Source: CALAGJ01 sp964293305
GTDB lineage: Bacteria; Bacteroidota; Bacteroidia; Chitinophagales; Chitinophagaceae
Length of the DNA stretch: 64,000 nt
NCBI GenBank assembly: GCA_964293305.1
Contig: CAXYYO010000002.1
Coordinates: forward strand, 1 to 64,000
Direction of reading: 5' to 3'
Shown piece by piece: positions 60,140-64,000 of this stretch. The notes beneath the pieces are model-generated. The model worked only from the letters and a program-made list of their open reading frames with translations, was not told the origin of the DNA and did no database searches. The position numbers and the translations under genes are program-made. How positions within the stretch are numbered: the stretch's first letter is position 1; each line of letters starts with the position of its first letter.

Positions 60140-60952
60140 TCATACCATACCCATCTCTCTAAAAAAAACTGCACAAGCTTTCATGTCATGTATTGGCATT
60201 CCTGTGTATGCTCTAGCTTTTGCAAGTATCCTTGATTTGAATATATTGATAGTGGCTTTTGAAATATCTAATTTTTGTGCCAGTTCTTCTGCGGTTAAGT
60301 AGGGTCGTATTCCATATTCACGGAGTATATTATATTCACTTCTGGTAAATGGTAATACATCGGGAGCATTGGATTTAATATGCTTTTTCAACTCTGGTTC
60401 CCAATCCGGATTACTGTCATAAAATCTGAAAACCATAGGCTCGTTATTATAAGGACCAATTAAAGTACACCTATTTAAGTAAGCAGATACTTTTTTATCT
60501 TTTGTCAACTGAAAGGGAGTTATTGCTCTCTTGATATACCAATACTGATTTGTTATTTGATGCCGCATAGCATGATGGATGATAAACCTGCTCTGCATAT
60601 ACTCAAAATATTTATCTCCATGACAGGCTTTCTCCAATAAATATTTTATAATTAAATGATGCACATCTTTAAGACCTGGGTGAAGTTCATTAATTTCAGA
60701 TTCAAGGGTAAAGGATTGCTGTTTGTAGCCAAGCCAGTTGTCGAGCCCTCCGGTTTGTGTTATTGAAAACGTAGGGATATCGAATACAAAATAAAATATT
60801 TCTAAATGGATTAGACTCGATAGTAAATCTAAATCCTGCTGCTGCATGCTTTCTGAAATAAGGTAGTCTTTACCAATCTGCTGGCTGAGAATTTGGAGTC
60901 GCTTTCTAATGCCATTAACTTTTTTTATCTTATCATCAGGCATATATTGCAA
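60140..60952 (-). CDS. LuxR-type HTH regulator with PAS-like N-terminus (paralogue 1)
   Basis: A 270-residue transcription factor. A PAS-like sensor region (about 50-180: LEIFYFVFDIPTFSITQTGG, LDNWLGY) precedes a C-terminal HTH with LPFTRSEYNILREYGIR and LTAEELAQKLDISKATINIF then KSRILAKARA, similar to LuxR/GerE recognition helices. It is a distant paralogue of the divergent gene at 61103: both have NWLGY or KWLGY, then LIGPY or ILGDY, then the same HTH layout. The two share a 150-nt control region with a palindrome. Confidence 0.8.
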   Translation of the reverse strand: MQYMPDDKIKKVNGIRKRLQILSQQIGKDYLISESMQQQDLDLLSSLIHLEIFYFVFDIPTFSITQTGGLDNWLGYKQQSFTLESEINELHPGLKDVHHLIIKYLLEKACHGDKYFEYMQSRFIIHHAMRHQITNQYWYIKRAITPFQLTKDKKVSAYLNRCTLIGPYNNEPMVFRFYDSNPDWEPELKKHIKSNAPDVLPFTRSEYNILREYGIRPYLTAEELAQKLDISKATINIFKSRILAKARAYTGMPIHDMKACAVFFREMGMV

Positions 60953-60996
60953 GGTTGTATTTCAGAAAGATGCAATTTTAGTGCGATGGATTTTGT

Positions 60997-61023
60997 TTTT
61001 TGTACATAGTCTATGTACAAAAA
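60997..61023. promoter_or_regulatory. 27-bp perfect palindrome between divergent regulators (operator candidate)
   Basis: TTTTTGTACATAG-T-CTATGTACAAAAA has two 13-bp arms around a central T at 61010. It lies 45 nt from the start of one LuxR-type gene and 80 nt from the other. Its two-fold symmetry and position suit binding of a dimeric regulator, perhaps autoregulation by one or both proteins. Confidence 0.6.
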
Positions 61024-61061
61024 GTAAGAAAAAAATAATACTTAGCAAATTGACAATATTT

Positions 61062-61069
61062 TATTTTTG
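61062..61069 (+). promoter_or_regulatory. -7 box TATTTTTG for LuxR-type gene 2
   Basis: An exact TAnnTTTG match 34 nt before the ATG. No TTTG lies at the -33 distance, which fits an activator-dependent promoter with the palindrome about 38 nt upstream. Confidence 0.35.
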
Positions 61070-61102
61070 AAAGTAAGTAATTGGTAATATTAGCTTAAAT
61101 TT

Positions 61103-61945
61103 ATGGCTCAATCAAAAAAAAACCTACATACAGATTTTAATTCATTGAGGAATTTTGTAATGGATAAAAATAGTCCTGATCCTAATAGAAAATTGATGGT
61201 TTCTGATAAAGAGCAACAGGATGAAATCAATCTGTTGCAACAAACCACCGGAGATGAACGCTTCTTTTTTATTGTAAATATGGACGATTTCGCAATAGAG
61301 TATGCTTATGGAATAAGGAAATGGTTAGGGTACAATGATGCTGATTTTAGCCTTAAAAAGTATTGGGATGCTGTGGTGTTTCCTGAGAGTAAAAAGTCGC
61401 TCATTCTTATTTCACAACAAATGTATAAATTATTGTTGGGTGGGCACTTCCAATTGGAATTTATGACGCAACGTTTTGCTGGACATATCATTCTCAAAAA
61501 TGTTAAGGGTGAATATAAACTGGCTAAGAAAACAAGTGCCATTTTTCAGTATGATGATAATAACCGATTGGTAAAGTACATTGATGAATTTACTATACTT
61601 GGGGATTATAGTGAAAATAGTGTATTAGAAAATGCATTTGGTACACGCATTTTTAATACGGGAGGGGCAAGTGAGTCGGAGAAAATAGAACATATTTTAA
61701 AAGAAATGCTGGATCAGTTTTATAGAATGAAAATATTTACTCCCAGGGAACTACAAATTGCCCGCACAATTGCTTATAATTATAAAATTACAAAAAAAGA
61801 GATTGCTACAATATTTAAGATTAGCCCTGCCACAATAGTTACTTTTAATAACAGGTTCCTGCAGAAAGCAAGAGATTTTTTCAACATTGATTTTCCCGAT
61901 ACCCTTACGGCAGCATTGTATCTGAAAAAGGAGGGTTTGCTTTAA
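61103..61945 (+). CDS. LuxR-type HTH regulator with PAS-like N-terminus (paralogue 2)
   Basis: A 280-residue transcription factor. PAS-like domain about 50-175 (FFFIVNMDDFAIEYAYGIRK-WLGY, DFSLKKYWDAVVFPES), then a linker and a C-terminal HTH (about 210-275: FTPRELQIARTIAYNYKITK then KEIATIFKISPATIVTFNNR). Such regulators sense small molecules or redox state through PAS, but no cofactor residue is evident. It shares the control region and overall design with the divergent paralogue. Confidence 0.8.
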   Translation: MAQSKKNLHTDFNSLRNFVMDKNSPDPNRKLMVSDKEQQDEINLLQQTTGDERFFFIVNMDDFAIEYAYGIRKWLGYNDADFSLKKYWDAVVFPESKKSLILISQQMYKLLLGGHFQLEFMTQRFAGHIILKNVKGEYKLAKKTSAIFQYDDNNRLVKYIDEFTILGDYSENSVLENAFGTRIFNTGGASESEKIEHILKEMLDQFYRMKIFTPRELQIARTIAYNYKITKKEIATIFKISPATIVTFNNRFLQKARDFFNIDFPDTLTAALYLKKEGLL

Positions 61946-62290
61946 TGATAAAAATTAGTTTCTGTATCTTAAAAAATCCGAATAAAGATTTGCTTTGTAT
62001 TCAAATTTTGCATTGATGTTAGTTATGTACTTTGTGCTTAAAGATTTTATATTACTTAAGACTAGGTAAAAGAATTAATTAAATGAGTAAATCAATATCC
62101 TACTTCAAATGTCCATGTTATCTTGAATCCTTTATTCAACCATCGTTTTTGATAATATAGCACACTCAATTTTGCTATAGTTTTGAACAATGCAAGTATA
62201 GTTTTGTTTTAGCTGTAGATTATATTTTCTTTGCTTGTTATATTCAAGTATTTTGATCGTAAATTTAGATGTACACAGTTAATAATAAAC
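61946..62290. other. 345-nt AT-rich intergenic region
   Basis: I see no gene or strong hairpin here. It should hold the promoter of the pterin/folE pair. TAAATTTA at 62261-62268 resembles a -7 box but lacks the final G. Confidence 0.4.
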
Positions 62291-62713
62291 ATGTATTCAA
62301 AAGTAGCAGTATTTAGACGTGAGCATTTTAATGCCGCACATAGACTTTTTAATCCTTCCTGGAATGATGATGAAAACCTTAGTGTATTTGGTAAGTGTAG
62401 CTTGCCAAACTATCATGGGCACAATTATGTTTTAGATGTAAGAGTAACGGGCTATCCAAACCCTGACACAGGGTATGTAATAGATATGAAAGTACTTGGA
62501 AACATTATAAAGGAAGAAGTGCATAGCAGGTTTGATCATAAAAATCTTAACCTTGATACCAAAGAGTTTAAAAACTTAAATCCTACTGCAGAACATATTT
62601 CTATTGTCATCTATAATTTATTGCGTGGCCGCATTGATGCCTCCTTGGGCTTGCAAGTAAGACTTTATGAAACAGAACGAAATTTTGTAGAATATCCCAT
62701 AACAGAAATATAA
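62291..62713 (+). CDS. 6-pyruvoyl-tetrahydropterin synthase / QueD family enzyme
   Basis: A 140-residue enzyme of the PTPS/QueD family acting on 7,8-dihydroneopterin triphosphate. Zinc ligands are His in FRREHFNAAHRLF and the HGH of NYHGHNYVLDV. The catalytic Cys is in FGKCSLPNYHGH and the DHKNLN motif follows (SRFDHKNLNLD). It may make tetrahydropterin or the queuosine precursor; sequence alone does not decide. ATG 62291 was chosen because the frame upstream to 62231 shows no conservation. folE begins 3 nt after its stop, so the two form one operon sharing the neopterin substrate. Confidence 0.92.
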   Translation: MYSKVAVFRREHFNAAHRLFNPSWNDDENLSVFGKCSLPNYHGHNYVLDVRVTGYPNPDTGYVIDMKVLGNIIKEEVHSRFDHKNLNLDTKEFKNLNPTAEHISIVIYNLLRGRIDASLGLQVRLYETERNFVEYPITEI

Positions 62714-62716
62714 AAA

Positions 62717-63313
62717 ATGTCATATAAAAAAACAGATCATTACGACGAAAATACCACATTAAATTTACAAAATCTATATCAAAATATAGTGAAGGAATTA
62801 GGCGAAGACCCTAATAGAGAAGGTCTACAAAAAACGCCTGAACGTGTAGCTAAAGCAATGCAATTTCTTACACAAGGTTATCAGCAGGATGCAGTTTCAA
62901 TTTTAAATAGTGCAAAATTTAATGAAGCAGTAAGTGAAATGGTAATAGTAAAAGATATAGAACTATATAGCCTTTGCGAACATCATTTACTACCCTTTAT
63001 TGGAAAAGCACATATTGCATATATTCCAAATGGGTGGATTACTGGCCTAAGCAAATTAGCACGTGTAGTAGATGTGTATAGTAGAAGACTACAAGTACAG
63101 GAAAGACTTACCGTGCAAATCATGGAAGCAATAAAAGAAAGCCTCAACCCACTTGGAGTGGCAGTTGTAATAGAAGCAAAACATTTATGCATGATGATGC
63201 GTGGTGTACAAAAACAAAACTCTTCTACAACCACTTCTGCGTTTTTTGGCGAATTTGAAAACCATCAAACAAGAAGTGAATTTCTCAAATTAGTTACAGG
63301 TAAACTTTCATAA
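62717..63313 (+). CDS. folE: GTP cyclohydrolase I
   Basis: A 198-residue cytoplasmic enzyme converting GTP to dihydroneopterin triphosphate, the first step of folate and pterin synthesis. Signatures are REGLQKTPERVAKAMQFLT, the zinc and active-site SLCEHHLLPFIGKAHIAYIP, GLSKLARVVDVYSRRLQVQE, and HLCMMMRGVQKQNSSTTTSA with the second zinc Cys. Its length is usual. Co-transcribed with the PTPS-like gene, it supplies that enzyme's substrate. Confidence 0.97.
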   Translation: MSYKKTDHYDENTTLNLQNLYQNIVKELGEDPNREGLQKTPERVAKAMQFLTQGYQQDAVSILNSAKFNEAVSEMVIVKDIELYSLCEHHLLPFIGKAHIAYIPNGWITGLSKLARVVDVYSRRLQVQERLTVQIMEAIKESLNPLGVAVVIEAKHLCMMMRGVQKQNSSTTTSAFFGEFENHQTRSEFLKLVTGKLS

Positions 63314-63365
63314 TCACTGGTCCATATATTTGAGGCATTTTAAAGTAATATCAAAAATATAGCAC

Positions 63366-64000
63366 ATGCATGCATTTGTATTTCCTGGACAGGGCAGCCA
63401 GTTTAGTGGAATGGGTAAAATTTTGTATGAAACAAATGAAAAGGCCAAAGCACTTTATGAGCAAGCTAATGACATCATCGGTTTTCGTATCAGCGATATT
63501 ATGTTTGAAGGAACAGATGAAGCACTCAAACAAACAAGCGTTACACAACCTGCAGTTTTTATACATTCAGTAATTGCATTTAAATGTGGTGGAGATTTTA
63601 TTCCCAACATGGTGGCTGGGCATTCTCTTGGGGAGTTTTCCGCATTAGTTGCCAATAGTTGTTTATCTTTTGAAGCTGCTCTAAAACTAGTGAGTATCAG
63701 GGCTACTGCCATGCAGAAAGCTTGTGAGCAAAATCCTTCTACTATGGCTGCAATATTGGCATTGTCAGATGAGAAGGTTGAAGAGTTATGTGCTGCTACG
63801 CAGAATGAAAGCGGCGAAGTAGTTGTAGCTGCCAATTATAATTGTCCAGGTCAACTCGTTATAAGCGGAAGCATAAAAGGAGTGGAGGCGGCCTGCGAAA
63901 AAATGAAAGCAAATGGAGCTAAAAGAGCATTGTTACTCCCAGTAGGTGGGGCATTTCATTCACCTTTAATGGCTCCTGCAAAGGAAGAATTGGCCGCAGC
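63366..64000 (+). CDS. fabD: Malonyl-CoA-ACP transacylase, partial (runs off the window)
   Basis: The N-terminal ~211 residues of the FabD enzyme, which loads malonate onto acyl carrier protein for fatty acid synthesis. The start MHAFVFPGQGSQFSGMGKIL is canonical (PGQGSQ). The nucleophile Ser is in VAGHSLGEFSALV, the Arg in SIRATAMQ, and the active-site His in GGAFHSPLM. The start is ATG 63366; a second ATG at 63370 is in another frame. The 3' end is beyond the window. Confidence 0.95.
   Translation, partial: MHAFVFPGQGSQFSGMGKILYETNEKAKALYEQANDIIGFRISDIMFEGTDEALKQTSVTQPAVFIHSVIAFKCGGDFIPNMVAGHSLGEFSALVANSCLSFEAALKLVSIRATAMQKACEQNPSTMAAILALSDEKVEELCAATQNESGEVVVAANYNCPGQLVISGSIKGVEAACEKMKANGAKRALLLPVGGAFHSPLMAPAKEELAA

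Noticed and set aside
59567..60143. Short ORFs (84-87 codons) on both strands
   Set aside because: No family resemblance, odd composition and overlapping frames in an AT-rich gap.

Overview
The window is a low-GC chromosome segment of a Bacteroidota bacterium, most likely family Chitinophagaceae or a close relative. The evidence is four proteins with C-terminal type IX secretion (T9SS) sorting domains, Bacteroidota-only families (DUF4290, DUF4407, head-GIN, delta-60 repeat proteins), promoter-like TTTG / TAnnTTTG boxes instead of E. coli-type boxes, and RAYT/REP elements. Taxonomy is an inference from gene content; no rRNA is present.

Layout. 1-5.3 kb: a secreted esterase with a disturbed 5' end, a delta-60 repeat T9SS protein and a GH5 lipoprotein. 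5.4-19.5 kb: mostly housekeeping genes. These are a nicotinamide riboside salvage pair (pnuC plus a NadR-type kinase), a saccharopine dehydrogenase-like enzyme, a sugar nucleotidyltransferase, a GDSL lipoprotein, DUF4290 and DUF4407 proteins, a lipoprotein gene broken exactly at its lipobox codon, and a tightly overlapping operon SDR-fau-lpxK-rnr. 20-22.9 kb: TolC and HlyD-type efflux genes. 23.0-26.5 kb: a nest of REP hairpins with three RAYT transposase copies at different stages of decay, an HTH gene fragment, and a GH8 glycanase bracketed by hairpins. 26.6-39.5 kb: an Nramp-USP transporter, smc, a heptosyltransferase-like gene, an L,D-transpeptidase, cysH, tRNA-Leu(GAG), a head-GIN protein and a secreted M1 peptidase.

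39.6-59.3 kb is the most distinctive part. A divergent sigma factor, a membrane anti-sigma-like protein and a convergent TPR-CHAT protease candidate come first, followed by a small toxin-antitoxin island. Then comes a 13-kb run of minus-strand genes: beta-barrel protein, M48 metalloprotease-TPR (split by one stop codon), FHA protein, Ser/Thr kinase-TPR, PP2C phosphatase, FHA-trypsin membrane protease, and two T9SS-exported proteins. One of the exported proteins has five 50-residue Cys-pair repeats; the other has 28 17-residue repeats and an S74 chaperone domain. I propose this as a candidate envelope phospho-signalling/protease system with secreted surface outputs.

60.1-64 kb: two divergent PAS-LuxR-type paralogues sharing a 27-bp perfect palindrome, then a 6-pyruvoyltetrahydropterin synthase-like gene, folE, and the start of fabD, which runs off the window.

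Several genes carry single disruptive lesions (TGA, TAG and TAA in otherwise open frames, plus an apparent frameshift). Either the genome is accumulating pseudogenes or there are base errors; reads would decide.
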